Source: DASXRA01 sp036506155 (GTDB lineage Bacteria; Actinomycetota; Actinomycetes; Mycobacteriales; Jatrophihabitantaceae). Taken from it: 64,000 bases of DNA. The notes beneath the pieces were generated by a model. It searched no databases and was not told the origin of the DNA. It saw nothing but the letters and a program-made list of their open reading frames with translations. Both the position numbers and the translations under genes were made by a program. Location of the stretch: assembly GCA_036506155.1 (NCBI GenBank), contig DASXSF010000105.1, positions 62,001 to 126,000 of the forward strand, written 5' to 3'. Below, in pieces: positions 43,468 through 52,115 of the stretch. Each line of letters opens with the position of its first letter. Within the stretch, counting starts at the first letter, position 1.

Positions 43468-44891
43468 GTGAATACCTGACCTGCAGCCCGGACGAGCTGC
43501 GGTCGCTGTTCCTTTTCGAAAAGCTCTCCGATGACCAGCTGAGCTGGCTGTGCCGCGAGGGCCACGTGATCACACTCGAGCCCGGTGTTGTCTATCACCA
43601 AGGCGATCCGGCCACCTGCTTCTACGTGCTGATCGAGGGCGCCGTGGTGCTCTCGCAGCGGGTGGGCGCCGATGACGTCGAGGTGAACCGCACCGATCAG
43701 CCCGGGGTCTACGCGGGTGCGTGGCAGGCCTACATGGGCGAGCGCGCACCGAAGACGTACAACAACACGCTGCGGGCCATCGCGCCCTCGCGCTTCTTCG
43801 AACTCGACGCAGACACGTTCGGGCAGATGATGCACGACTGGTTCCCCATGGCCCTGCATCTGCTCGAAGGGCTGTTCTTCGGCATCCGCAACACCCAGGC
43901 CGTCGTCGGGCAGCGCGAGCGGCTGCTCGCGCTCGGATCGCTGTCGGCGGGGCTGACGCACGAGCTCAACAACCCAGCGGCGGCGGCGGTGCGCGCGACC
44001 GCGTCGCTACGCGAACGAGTTGCGGGCATGCGGCACAAGCTCGCCCTGATCGCGAAGGGCCCCTACGACCGCGCCACGCTGGAGACGCTGATCCACCTGC
44101 AGGAGGAGTCCGTCGAGCGCGTGGCGAAGGCGCCGACACTCACCCCCCTCGAGGCGTCAGACCGGGAGGACGAGCTGGGCGATTGGTTCGGCACACACGG
44201 CATCGCCGGTGGCTGGGAACTCGCCCCGACGTTCGTCCAAGCCGGGCTCGACGTCGCCTGGCTGGACCAGGTGGCCGGCGCAGTCGATAGCTCCACGCTG
44301 GAGGGCGCGATCCGCTGGCTGAACTACACGGTCGAGACCGAGATGCTGATGAACGAGATCGAGGACGCCACTGAGCGGATCTCGACACTCGTAGGGGCGG
44401 CCAGGCAGTACTCGCAGATGGACCGTGCAGCGTACCGCGTGATCGATGTGCACGAGCTGCTCGACAGCACGCTGCTCATGTTGAGCCGCAAGATCGGCGA
44501 CCGGATCACGGTGGTCAGGGAGTACGACCGCTCGCTGCCGTCCGTCCCCGCGTACGCAGCGGAGCTCAATCAGGTCTGGACGAACCTCATCGACAACGCC
44601 GTCGCGGCCATGGAGGGCGAGGGAACGCTGACGATCCGCACCGCGCGCGACAACGACTTCCTGCTCGTCGAGATCTGCGACACCGGCCCAGGCGTGCCGC
44701 TCGAAATCCGGGAGCGGATCTTCGAGCCGTTCTTCACCACCAAGCCGGTCGGGGAGGGCACCGGCCTGGGCCTGGACATATCCTGGCGCATCGTCGTCAA
44801 CAAGCACCATGGAGACCTGCGCGTGGAGTCGGAGCCCGGCGACACCCGATTCCAGGTGCGCCTGCCGCTCACTCCCCCGAGCGAGGACTGA
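43464..44891 (+). CDS. Soluble histidine kinase with N-terminal cyclic-nucleotide-binding domain
   Basis: 475 residues, no membrane helix. A cNMP/CRP-like domain spans about 15-140 (EPGVVYHQGDPATCFYVLIEGAVV-type fold, in two parts). The H-box is SAGLTHELNNPAAAAVRA with His166. An insert of about 100 residues carries long helices, then the ATPase domain: ELNQVWTNLIDNAVAAMEG (N-box), EICDTGPGVPLEIRERIFEPFF and GEGTGLGLDISWRI. The ATG overlaps the stop of the REC-reductase gene by 4 bp, so the two form a cognate pair. It senses a nucleotide or similar effector in the cytoplasm. Confidence 0.88.
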   Translation: MSEYLTCSPDELRSLFLFEKLSDDQLSWLCREGHVITLEPGVVYHQGDPATCFYVLIEGAVVLSQRVGADDVEVNRTDQPGVYAGAWQAYMGERAPKTYNNTLRAIAPSRFFELDADTFGQMMHDWFPMALHLLEGLFFGIRNTQAVVGQRERLLALGSLSAGLTHELNNPAAAAVRATASLRERVAGMRHKLALIAKGPYDRATLETLIHLQEESVERVAKAPTLTPLEASDREDELGDWFGTHGIAGGWELAPTFVQAGLDVAWLDQVAGAVDSSTLEGAIRWLNYTVETEMLMNEIEDATERISTLVGAARQYSQMDRAAYRVIDVHELLDSTLLMLSRKIGDRITVVREYDRSLPSVPAYAAELNQVWTNLIDNAVAAMEGEGTLTIRTARDNDFLLVEICDTGPGVPLEIRERIFEPFFTTKPVGEGTGLGLDISWRIVVNKHHGDLRVESEPGDTRFQVRLPLTPPSED

Positions 44892-45555
44892 GGTCGAGTT
44901 CGACGAGCACCGGGCGATGGTCGCTCGCGATCATGACGTCCGGCGTGTCGATCACCTCGGCGGAGCGGATCCGCAGCACCGGGTCGGCGAACACCCCGTC
45001 GATGCGTCGCTGCGGGTTGCGCGCGCTGTAGGTGAATCCGTCGCCGGCCGGGACCACGTCCACCCGCCGCTGCGCGAGCAGGCGCCACGTCGCCGACTCG
45101 GGCACGTCGTTCATGTCGCCGGCCACGACGGTCGGCACTCCGTCCGGCGCGACCGCGTCCAGTGCGGCATGCAACTCGCCCACGTGCCGCACGCGCGGGG
45201 GCTCGACCAGATCCAGGTGCGTGCCGGCGAGCGCGAACCGCCTACCCCCCAGATTGAGGACGGCGAGGGCGGCGCCGCGCCGGTGCAGCCCCGAGTCGGC
45301 GGTGAACAGCACGTTACTGGCCGACTCGACGGTGACGGCAGGCGACACGAGCAGCAGGTTGGACGCGCCGGCGCGGCCGCCCGTCACGATGATCAGCCCG
45401 CTGCGGCGCGCCAGACGTGCGCACCTCGCGCGCCACAGCCAAAACCGCGGCGCCTCCTGGATCGCAGCCACGTCGGGCCGGCACGCGCGGATGACGCGAG
45501 CGACAGCAGCCGCGTCGTCTCGCAGCGAGCGGACGTTGTAGGTGAGCAGCCGCAT
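44869..45555 (-). CDS. Endonuclease/exonuclease/phosphatase family protein
   Basis: 228 residues, EEP fold: LLTYNVRSLRDD, PDVAAIQEAPRFW (metal Glu), AGTHLDLVEPPRV, TVVAGDMNDVPES (catalytic Asp and Asn), RRIDGVFADP, and IASDHRPVLVELDL (final Asp-His). The complete metal and catalytic set suggests an active phosphoesterase; substrate (DNA, nucleotide or phospholipid) cannot be told. It overlaps the convergent kinase gene by 23 bp and precedes by 5 bp nothing else in its operon but glucokinase upstream. Confidence 0.82.
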   Translation of the reverse strand: MRLLTYNVRSLRDDAAAVARVIRACRPDVAAIQEAPRFWLWRARCARLARRSGLIIVTGGRAGASNLLLVSPAVTVESASNVLFTADSGLHRRGAALAVLNLGGRRFALAGTHLDLVEPPRVRHVGELHAALDAVAPDGVPTVVAGDMNDVPESATWRLLAQRRVDVVPAGDGFTYSARNPQRRIDGVFADPVLRIRSAEVIDTPDVMIASDHRPVLVELDLSPRSGE

Positions 45556-45560
45556 GAGGC

Positions 45561-46508
45561 CTAGACGCGGCGGCGCGCGAGGTCAGCGGCGCCGACCAGG
45601 CCGGCGTCCGGGCCCAGGTGCGCCAGCGTGACGTCGGCGAACGGCCGGAAACCACGGCCGGTGAGCGAGCGCCGGAACGTCTCGCGTGCCGGCACGATCA
45701 GCAGGTCACCTGCTTCGGAGAGCCCCCCGCCGATCACGAACACCTCCGGGTCGATGATCGCCGCGAGATTGGCAAGACCGCGGCCCAGCCACTGACCCAT
45801 CGCCGTGTAGATCTCCACCGCCGCCGGGTCGCCCTCCCGGGCGGCCTGCGTCACGAGCGGGCCGGTCAACGCGTCCCGGTCCCCCCCGGCCAACTCCAGC
45901 AGCCGGTGCGCCGCGACCGGTGAGATGTCGGCGAGCTCGCGGGCGTCCCGGGCGAGCGCCGTACCCGATGCGTACATCTCCCAGCAGCCGCGGTTGCCGC
46001 ACGCGCAGCGGCGCCCCTCCGGGACGACAGTCATGTGCCCGTACTCGGTGCCCACGCCGTACGCGCCCCGGTAGAGCACTCCGCTCACGACCAGCCCGCC
46101 GCCGATTCCCGTGCCGAGCGTCACGCAGACGACTACGCGCGCGCCCTGCGCCGCGCCGAAGCGGTACTCCGCCCAGGCCGCGGCGTTGGCGTCGTTCTCG
46201 ACGGTGACCGGCTGCCCGATGCGGTCCGCCAGCGCGTCGCGCAGCGGCTCGTCGCGCCACGCGAGGTGCGGCGAGAAGAGCACCGTCGCCCGGTCGTTGC
46301 CGATCCACCCGGCCGCGCCGATACCCACCGCGACCACGTCATGGCGCTTTACCAGGTCATCGACGACCTCGGCGATCACCTGTTCGGTCTCGTCCACGTC
46401 CTTGCTGGGCGTGGGACGGCGTTCGGTGTCGATCACGTGCCCCTGGTCGTCCACCACGCCGGCAGCGACCTTCGTCCCGCCGATGTCGACTCCGATCGCG
46501 AGCGGCAT
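45561..46508 (-). CDS. glk: ROK-family glucokinase
   Basis: 315 residues. ATP-binding IGVDIGGTKVAAGVVD, catalytic Asp in VENDANAAAWAEYRFG, GTGIGGGLVVSGVLYRG, EYGHMTVVPEGRRC, and the ROK zinc motif CACGNRGCWEMYASG (three Cys plus the upstream His). It phosphorylates glucose to glucose 6-phosphate. The ATG at 46508 shares a base with the upstream small gene's stop (TGATG). The longer upstream frame is antisense or shifted to that gene and is not used. Confidence 0.92.
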   Translation of the reverse strand: MPLAIGVDIGGTKVAAGVVDDQGHVIDTERRPTPSKDVDETEQVIAEVVDDLVKRHDVVAVGIGAAGWIGNDRATVLFSPHLAWRDEPLRDALADRIGQPVTVENDANAAAWAEYRFGAAQGARVVVCVTLGTGIGGGLVVSGVLYRGAYGVGTEYGHMTVVPEGRRCACGNRGCWEMYASGTALARDARELADISPVAAHRLLELAGGDRDALTGPLVTQAAREGDPAAVEIYTAMGQWLGRGLANLAAIIDPEVFVIGGGLSEAGDLLIVPARETFRRSLTGRGFRPFADVTLAHLGPDAGLVGAADLARRRV

Positions 46509-46798
46509 CAGGGCTCGCCACCGAGGTCGATGTGCTGGACGCGCTGCGGCTGGGCGGGCCGGCCCTCGGCCTGGTCGAACATCGCACGCAGCGCGGCGAC
46601 GACCAAGGCGACTCTCTCGTTGACGTCGGGGCGCTCGCCGCGCAGCACCGCGACGAATTGGCATATCGGGCACCAGGTGCACTCCGGCGCGCCGGTGGCA
46701 AGGTGCTCGGAGATCGGCTCGCGGCGCAGCCACTCCTGTACGGCGTCGAGGAGTTTGACCGCCTCGTCTCCGATCGCGCCGTGGCGTCCCTCGGTCAT
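46508..46798 (-). CDS. Small actinobacterial protein with Cys-rich centre (DUF5304-like)
   Basis: 96 residues: an N-terminal helix (GDEAVKLLDAVQEWLRRE), a CTWCPICQFVAVLRG segment with three cysteines that may bind metal, and a second helix (VNERVALVVAALRAMFDQ). Coupled to glk by a one-base overlap and 16 bp downstream of the ArsA-like gene. Similar short genes occupy this position beside the ArsA-like ATPase in other actinobacteria. Function unknown. Confidence 0.7.
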   Translation of the reverse strand: MTEGRHGAIGDEAVKLLDAVQEWLRREPISEHLATGAPECTWCPICQFVAVLRGERPDVNERVALVVAALRAMFDQAEGRPAQPQRVQHIDLGGEP

Positions 46799-46814
46799 CG
46801 GTTCCCGCCGGCGC

Positions 46815-48008
46815 TCATCGCGGCCACTGCGCCGGATCGGGGCGGAAGCGCACCCGCAGCTGCCGGTCGGCGAACTCGCCACCCACCACCTGGCAGCGGC
46901 GCAACACGCTCGGCAGGGTGAGCACACGGCGGTGTCCGGCGACGGTCAGCACGAGATCGTCGCCGGCCCGCGCGGCATCGACGGCAGCGCGCTCGACCAG
47001 TGGCAGCCACATCCGCAGCACGAACTCCTCGCCTTCGGTGTCGACGGTCATCAGCTCCGGCGTGGCACCCAAAGCAGCCGGGTCGGTACCGGGCGCAGCG
47101 CCGTACAGCGCGTCGCCTATCGCGCGCAGCTGGGCGACGCCTACCGGCTCTGTCGGAAGGTAGGGCAGCTCGCGCACCGGCAGTCCCGCGAACGACTCGC
47201 GCAGTTCGGCGAGCTGCGCCTGCTGGGCACGCGCCCACGCCTGCCGGAATGCGTCCCGCCCTGGCGGGAACACCCGGTTGGCGATCACCAGGTCGACGCA
47301 GTATCCGTACAGCGCCAGCGCGGTGAACGTCCGGCGTGCCTCCGCGGCCACGACGGACTCCGGCGTGAGCACGAGCCGCACGCTGGTCACCGCCGGATCC
47401 GCGAGCAGATCGCGCACGGACGCCAGCTCGTCGGAAAGCCGCAGCAACGCCTCGAACAGGCTGTCCGGCGGGATGACCTCGCCACGCCCGATCATCGCCG
47501 CGATCGGGCGCATGCCGCGCGCCAGGCGCCGATGCGCCGGGAACACCTTCTGCAGGTACCAGCCCAGCGCCTCGGGAAGCGCGAGCAGCCGCAGCGTCTC
47601 CGCCGTGGGCGCGCAGTCGACGACGAGCACGTCCCAGTTGCCGTCAACCGCGAATTCGCGCACCGCCAGCAGCGCCAGGACCTCCTCGACGCCGGGCAGC
47701 ACGGTCAGCTCCTCGGCGGTGATCGGGTCGACGCCGCCACGGGCGAGCATGTCGAGCAGGAATTGCTGCACGTCGTGCCAGGCCGCCTCGAAACGCCGCT
47801 GCGTGTCGATGTGCGCGGCCCAGAGCCCCCGGACGACCTCGGCAGGTTCGTTACCCAGCGCGGTGTCCAGTGCGTCGCCCAGCGAGTGTGCCGAGTCCGT
47901 CGAGAGCAGCAGTGTCTTGACCCCTCGGTCGGCGAGCCGCAATGCCGTCGCCGACGCGGTGGTCGTCTTGCCGACACCGCCCTTCCCGGTGAACAGGACT
48001 ATGCGCAT
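46815..48008 (-). CDS. ArsA/GET3-family ATPase
   Basis: 397 residues of the deviant-Walker ATPase family: FTGKGGVGKTTTASATAL (signature Lys and P-loop), LLSTDSAHSLGDALDT (switch I), VLVVDCAPTAETLRLL (switch II), and LVIANRVFPPG. The C-terminal ~90 residues form the small beta-rich ArsA/HSP20-like domain (GEEFVLRMWLPLVERAAVD). The homologue in this location in M. tuberculosis is Rv2184c. Single ATPase unit; arsenic pump partners are absent, so a chaperone-like or lipid/membrane protein targeting role is likelier. Confidence 0.85.
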   Translation of the reverse strand: MRIVLFTGKGGVGKTTTASATALRLADRGVKTLLLSTDSAHSLGDALDTALGNEPAEVVRGLWAAHIDTQRRFEAAWHDVQQFLLDMLARGGVDPITAEELTVLPGVEEVLALLAVREFAVDGNWDVLVVDCAPTAETLRLLALPEALGWYLQKVFPAHRRLARGMRPIAAMIGRGEVIPPDSLFEALLRLSDELASVRDLLADPAVTSVRLVLTPESVVAAEARRTFTALALYGYCVDLVIANRVFPPGRDAFRQAWARAQQAQLAELRESFAGLPVRELPYLPTEPVGVAQLRAIGDALYGAAPGTDPAALGATPELMTVDTEGEEFVLRMWLPLVERAAVDAARAGDDLVLTVAGHRRVLTLPSVLRRCQVVGGEFADRQLRVRFRPDPAQWPR

Positions 48009-48023
48009 GCCGCGTTCACGTCC

Positions 48024-48467
48024 TCAGCCCTGCCCGGCCTCGACGCGCTTCTTGAGCTCCTTCAAGGCGGTATCCATGATCACCCGCTCGGCCTTGCGTC
48101 TCAGCATGCCGAGCATGGGGATCGCCAGATCGATCGTCAGCGAATAGGTGACCTCCGTCCTGCCACCGCCCACGTCGCGCAACGCATACGTCCCGTGCTG
48201 CATCTTCTGCATCTGGCCTTTCACGAGGTTCCACTCGACGCGCTCGTCGCCGGTCCAGATGTACTCGAGCTCGTACTGGTCCTTGACCACACCGGCGTCC
48301 AAGGTGAAGTGCACGCGTTTGGCCCGCCCTCCGGGTCCTTGTTCGAGGACCTCGGCCGATCGGAGCGAACCCGTCCACTCGGGGTAGGCCGGGAAATCCG
48401 CGATTACCGCCATGATCGCCGCCGGCGGTGCGTCGATCGTGATCGACTGCGTCGACTGATCGGCCAT
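48024..48467 (-). CDS. SRPBCC (START-like) lipid-binding fold protein, Rv2185c-like
   Basis: 147 residues: STQSITIDAPPAAIMAVIAD, FPAYPEWTGSLRSAEVL, and a C-terminal helix TALKELKKRVEAGQG, the polyketide cyclase/START fold with a ligand cavity. It matches the Rv2185c (TB16.3) position. 15 bp before the ArsA-like gene on the same strand, so probably one operon. A hydrophobic ligand is likely but unknown. Confidence 0.82.
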   Translation of the reverse strand: MADQSTQSITIDAPPAAIMAVIADFPAYPEWTGSLRSAEVLEQGPGGRAKRVHFTLDAGVVKDQYELEYIWTGDERVEWNLVKGQMQKMQHGTYALRDVGGGRTEVTYSLTIDLAIPMLGMLRRKAERVIMDTALKELKKRVEAGQG

Positions 48468-48533
48468 GATTAGACCGCCGCAGGTGCTGCGGCCACCGGA
48501 TTCGTCGCGCGAGCGCTCACCATGCGCGTGAGG

Positions 48534-48917
48534 TTACCGCCGCGGCGTTACGTCAGGCTGGTCAGCGCGCTCGAATTCGTCCTTGAGCGCCCAGAACACC
48601 CGCTTGGCTCGCCGTCGGTACGCGAGCACCGCGCGCTGCGCCCGCCGCGGCGACAGGCGCCGGCCCGGAAGGGCGTCCAGCCGCAGGAAGTAGTGCACGC
48701 GCACCCCGTCCAGGTCCGGCTCGAGCCACACCTCCATCGACCCGGTCGCGCGGCCGGTGACGAACCAGCGCACGCCCTCGGCTCCGCGGAACTCGTCTAC
48801 CGTCAACTCGAGCGTCGGCCACCAGTGAGGCCAGCAATCCGGGTCGGCAACCCGCGCTGCGACCCGGTGCGGGGGCGCGGCGATCCACGTCTCGTCCGCA
48901 ACGTCGATCTGGGCCAC
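48534..48917 (-). CDS. SRPBCC family protein, second paralogue
   Basis: 127 residues: VADETWIAAPPHRVAARVAD, CWPHWWPTLELTVDEFRG and the C-terminal helix RAQRAVLAYRRRAKRVFWAL. Same START-like fold as its neighbour but divergent, with a Trp-rich cavity edge. GTG at 48917. It begins 53 bp from the divergent fadD15 gene, so it may belong to acyl-chain metabolism. Confidence 0.75.
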   Translation of the reverse strand: MAQIDVADETWIAAPPHRVAARVADPDCWPHWWPTLELTVDEFRGAEGVRWFVTGRATGSMEVWLEPDLDGVRVHYFLRLDALPGRRLSPRRAQRAVLAYRRRAKRVFWALKDEFERADQPDVTPRR

Positions 48918-48970
48918 GACCTACTACGCTTTCACGTTAGGTCTGTGACGCCGTGGAGAGGATGCAAGCG

Positions 48971-50761
48971 GTGCGCGAACTGTCCGTTCCCAGCAAGGCC
49001 CCGAATCCACGCCAGCACAATACGGCTGACTACGTCTTCGAGAACGCCGCCGCGTTCCCCGAACGCGTCGCGTTGCGCAGGCGCATCGACGGAGACTGGC
49101 GAGACGTCACGTCCGCGGCGTTCGCCGCCGAGGTGCTCGATCTGGCGAAGGGCCTGATCGCCGTCGGCGTCGAGACGGGTGAGCGCATAGCACTGATGAG
49201 CAAGACCCGCTATGAGTGGACACTGATCGATTTCGCGGTGCTCAGCATCGGCGCCGTCGTCGTCCCCGTTTACGAGACGTCCAGCGCCGAGCAGGTCGAG
49301 TGGATCCTCTCCGACTCCGGTGCGAAGGCGATCTTCGTCGAGACTGAGGCGCACGAGGCAACCGTCGAGTCGGTGCGCGAATCAGCGGTCGCCGGCCTTT
49401 CGGTCTGGCGCATCGAGGGCGATGCCCTCTCCGATCTCGTCGCGCGTGGTGCGGACCTCACCGACGATCAGGCGCACAAGCGCCGCGAAGCCGTCACACC
49501 GTCCGATCTGGCCTCGATCCTCTACACCTCGGGCACCACAGGGCGTCCGAAGGGTTGCCAGCTGCTGCACCTGAACTTCATCACCGAGGTCAGTGAGGTC
49601 ACCGTTGAGCTTCGCCACCTGTTCAACGAGGACACGTCGACCCTGTTGTTCCTTCCGATTGCGCACGTCTTCGGCCGCGTGATCGAGATCGGCGCGCTGG
49701 CCAGCGGCTGCACCCTGGGCCACACCGCCGACGTCAAGAACCTGCTCCCCGATCTCGCCGCGTTCCAGCCGACGTTCGTTCTGAGCGTCCCGCGCGTCTT
49801 CGAGAAGGTCTACAACACCGCGAAGCAGCGTGCGCACGCCGACGGCAAGGGCAAGATCTTCGACATCGCAGAGCGGATCGCGATCCGCTACTCGCAGGCG
49901 CTGGACAGCGGCCACGTGCCGCTTCCGCTCAAGCTCCAGCATGCCGTCTTCGACAGGTTGGTGTACGGCAAGCTGCGGGCCGCGCTTGGCGGCCGCTGTA
50001 TCGCGGCCATCTCCGGAGGCGCGCCGCTCGGTGCTCGGCTGGGCCACTTCTTCCGCGGTGTCGGCCTGACCATCTACGAGGGATATGGGCTCACCGAGAC
50101 GACCGCCGGCATCTGTGTGAACCGCCCGGACGCGCTGCGCATCGGCACCGTGGGGCGGCCCGTGGGCGGGACCGCGGCACGGGTTGCCGACGACGGCGAG
50201 CTGCTGTTCAAGTCGAATCTCGTCTTCGCCGGTTACTGGCACAACGACTCCGCGACGGCCGACGCGATCGACCCGGACGGCTGGTTCCACACCGGCGACA
50301 TCGGCGCAATCGACGAAGACGGCTTTGTCAGGATCACCGGCCGTAAGAAGGAGCTGATCGTCACCGCCGGAGGCAAGAACGTCGCCCCAGCCGTCCTGGA
50401 AGATCGGGTACGCGCCCACTGGCTGGTGAGCCAGTGCCTCGTCGTGGGCGATCGCCAGCCGTTCATCGCGGCGCTGGTCACTATCGACCCCGAGGCGTTC
50501 CCGAGCTGGCTGGAGAAAGTCGGACGCCCCGCGACGACGAACCTCGCCGACGTGGTCGACGATCCAGAACTGCGCGCCGAGGTGCAGTCCGCGATCGACG
50601 ACGCGAACAAGGCGGTCAGCAAGGCGGAGGCGATCCGCAAGTTCACGATCTTGCCGATCGACTGGACGGAGGCGACCGGGCAGCTCACCCCATCCATGAA
50701 GCTGAAGCGCGCCGTCGTGCAGAAGGAGTGCGCCGCCGAGATTGCCGCCCTGTACGGCTAA
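48971..50761 (+). CDS. fadD15: Long-chain fatty acid-CoA ligase (FadD15-like)
   Basis: 596 residues of the AMP-forming acyl-CoA synthetase family. AMP-binding YTSGTTGRPKGCQLLH, GYGLTETTAGICVN, GWFHTGDIGAIDEDGFVRI, and the catalytic Lys near GQLTPSMKLKR. FTILPIDWTEATGQLTPSM is characteristic of the long-chain subgroup. GTG at 48971 was chosen because GGAGAGG lies 8 nt upstream and the mycobacterial homologue also starts with VRE-like residues; ATG at 48962 is too close to that site. It is Rv2187 by position. Convergent with pimB. Confidence 0.9.
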   Translation: MRELSVPSKAPNPRQHNTADYVFENAAAFPERVALRRRIDGDWRDVTSAAFAAEVLDLAKGLIAVGVETGERIALMSKTRYEWTLIDFAVLSIGAVVVPVYETSSAEQVEWILSDSGAKAIFVETEAHEATVESVRESAVAGLSVWRIEGDALSDLVARGADLTDDQAHKRREAVTPSDLASILYTSGTTGRPKGCQLLHLNFITEVSEVTVELRHLFNEDTSTLLFLPIAHVFGRVIEIGALASGCTLGHTADVKNLLPDLAAFQPTFVLSVPRVFEKVYNTAKQRAHADGKGKIFDIAERIAIRYSQALDSGHVPLPLKLQHAVFDRLVYGKLRAALGGRCIAAISGGAPLGARLGHFFRGVGLTIYEGYGLTETTAGICVNRPDALRIGTVGRPVGGTAARVADDGELLFKSNLVFAGYWHNDSATADAIDPDGWFHTGDIGAIDEDGFVRITGRKKELIVTAGGKNVAPAVLEDRVRAHWLVSQCLVVGDRQPFIAALVTIDPEAFPSWLEKVGRPATTNLADVVDDPELRAEVQSAIDDANKAVSKAEAIRKFTILPIDWTEATGQLTPSMKLKRAVVQKECAAEIAALYG

Positions 50762-50764
50762 CCC

Positions 50765-50811
50765 GATTGCGCAAGGACTCCTGGCCTGAGGCAAGGAATC
50801 CTTGCGCAATC
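50765..50811. terminator. Bidirectional terminator hairpin between fadD15 and pimB
   Basis: Arms 50765-50781 and 50795-50811 pair over 17 bp with one mismatch around a 13-nt loop; the outer 13 bp (GATTGCGCAAGGA) are perfect. It fills the 57-bp gap between convergent genes. Each arm also contains the self-complementary TTGCGCAA. Confidence 0.75.
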
Positions 50812-50818
50812 GTGGGGT

Positions 50819-51988
50819 CTAGCCGTCGAGCATGGCGCGCAGCTCGACGCCTACCGTGTCCCATCGCCATTCGGCCTGCACCCACTGGCGACCGGCCTCG
50901 CCGAACTTCGCCCGCAGTTGCGCATCGTCCAGCAGCTCGGCGGTGCGATCGGCGATCGCCGTAACGTCTCGGCCGTCCACGAGGTAGCCGGTCTCACCGT
51001 CGCGCACCGCCTCGGGCGCTCCACCCGAATTGCCCACCACGACGGGCATCCCTAATGCCGATGCCTCCAGGTAGACGATGCCGAGGCCCTCGACGTCCAT
51101 CCCCCCACGGCGGGTACGGCACGGCATGGCGAACACGTCACCCGCGGCGTAGTGCGCTGCCAATTCGCTTGCCGGGACGCCACCCGCGAACACCACGTGC
51201 TCGGCCACCCCGAGGCGGCGGGCCAGCCGGGCCAGCTCGTCACGGAAGCGGCCCCGCCCGACGAGCAGCAGAGCCGCCCCCGGCACCGCACTGCGGATCG
51301 CCGGCAGCGCACGGATCAGCCCATCCTGTCCCTTGCGCGGCACCAGCCGGGACACGCACACCACCACAGGCCGGCCGGTCAGCCCGTGCCGAGCACGCAC
51401 CGCCGAGCCGTCCACACCGGGATGGAACGTCTCGACGTCCACTCCAGGGGTAAGCCGGCGCAACGTTGCGCGCGGGCCGAGCGCGGACGCCAGACGCCTC
51501 GAAAAGTACTCGCTCAAGTACGTCACCACGTCGCACGTGTCCCCGATGCGGCGCAGTACCTGCCGAGCCCCGGGCACCATCGCCCAGCCGGCCTCGTGCC
51601 CGTGCGTGGTCGCGACGATGCGCTCCACGCCGGTTCCGCGCAGCGCCGCACCGAGCACGGCGAGCGGAGCGGCGGCGCCGAACCACACCGCGCTGCAGCG
51701 GTGCTCGCGGGCAACGGCGGTGATGCGCCCGCGGGCAGCCGGCGTCGGTAGCAGCACGCCGCTGCCATGCCGGATCACCGGGAAAGGCTGCGCCGCGTCG
51801 AACGCGCCCGCCCCGTCATGGTCGGACGCATACACGACGATCGAGCCCGGTGGCTGCCGGATCGCCACCTCGTGCACGAACGACTGGATGCCGCCCTGTC
51901 GGGGCGGAAAGTCGTTGGTAACGATCAGCGTTCGCCTGACGCGAGGCCCCGGTCCGTGGCGCGGGTCATGACTCGCCGCCGGGCTCAT
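50819..51988 (-). CDS. pimB: Phosphatidylinositol monomannoside mannosyltransferase (PimB')
   Basis: 389 residues, GT-B glycosyltransferase of family 4. N-terminal VTNDFPPRQGGIQSFVHEVA, then VATTHGHEAGWAMVPG, VVVCVSRLVPRKGQDGLIRA and GLGIVYLEASALGMPVV with the donor-site EX7E. It adds the second mannose to PIM1 from GDP-mannose in the cytoplasm, an early step to phosphatidylinositol mannosides. It matches Rv2188c by position. ATG at 51988 lies 7 nt after TACCGT on the minus strand, implying a leaderless mRNA; the longer frame upstream is not supported. Confidence 0.88.
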   Translation of the reverse strand: MSPAASHDPRHGPGPRVRRTLIVTNDFPPRQGGIQSFVHEVAIRQPPGSIVVYASDHDGAGAFDAAQPFPVIRHGSGVLLPTPAARGRITAVAREHRCSAVWFGAAAPLAVLGAALRGTGVERIVATTHGHEAGWAMVPGARQVLRRIGDTCDVVTYLSEYFSRRLASALGPRATLRRLTPGVDVETFHPGVDGSAVRARHGLTGRPVVVCVSRLVPRKGQDGLIRALPAIRSAVPGAALLLVGRGRFRDELARLARRLGVAEHVVFAGGVPASELAAHYAAGDVFAMPCRTRRGGMDVEGLGIVYLEASALGMPVVVGNSGGAPEAVRDGETGYLVDGRDVTAIADRTAELLDDAQLRAKFGEAGRQWVQAEWRWDTVGVELRAMLDG

Positions 51989-51995
51989 GTGCACG

Positions 51996-52001
51996 ACGGT
52001 A
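51996..52001 (-). promoter_or_regulatory. -10 element of pimB
   Basis: TACCGT on the minus strand, 7 nt before the ATG at 51988, with no ribosome site. Predicted leaderless. Confidence 0.45.
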
Positions 52002-52062
52002 CGCAGCGCGGGGCGTGCGTGCTCACCGCCGCGGGGAGCACACCACCCCATTGACGTGACAG

Positions 52063-52093
52063 CGGGGCGGGCCCGTCTTCGGTACCCGCCCCG
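52063..52093. terminator. Strong GC hairpin after the NlpC/P60 gene
   Basis: CGGGGCGGG (52063-52071) pairs perfectly with CCCGCCCCG (52085-52093) around a 13-nt loop, 22 bp after the stop of the minus-strand NlpC/P60 gene and upstream of the pimB promoter. No T-run. Likely terminator insulating the two. Confidence 0.6.
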
Positions 52094-52115
52094 CCGGCCT
52101 CGTTCCCGGTGGCTG

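Noticed and set aside
46035..48473. 812-codon plus-strand open frame over glk, the ArsA-like gene and the SRPBCC gene
   Set aside because: It is antisense to four well-recognised genes with coupled starts.
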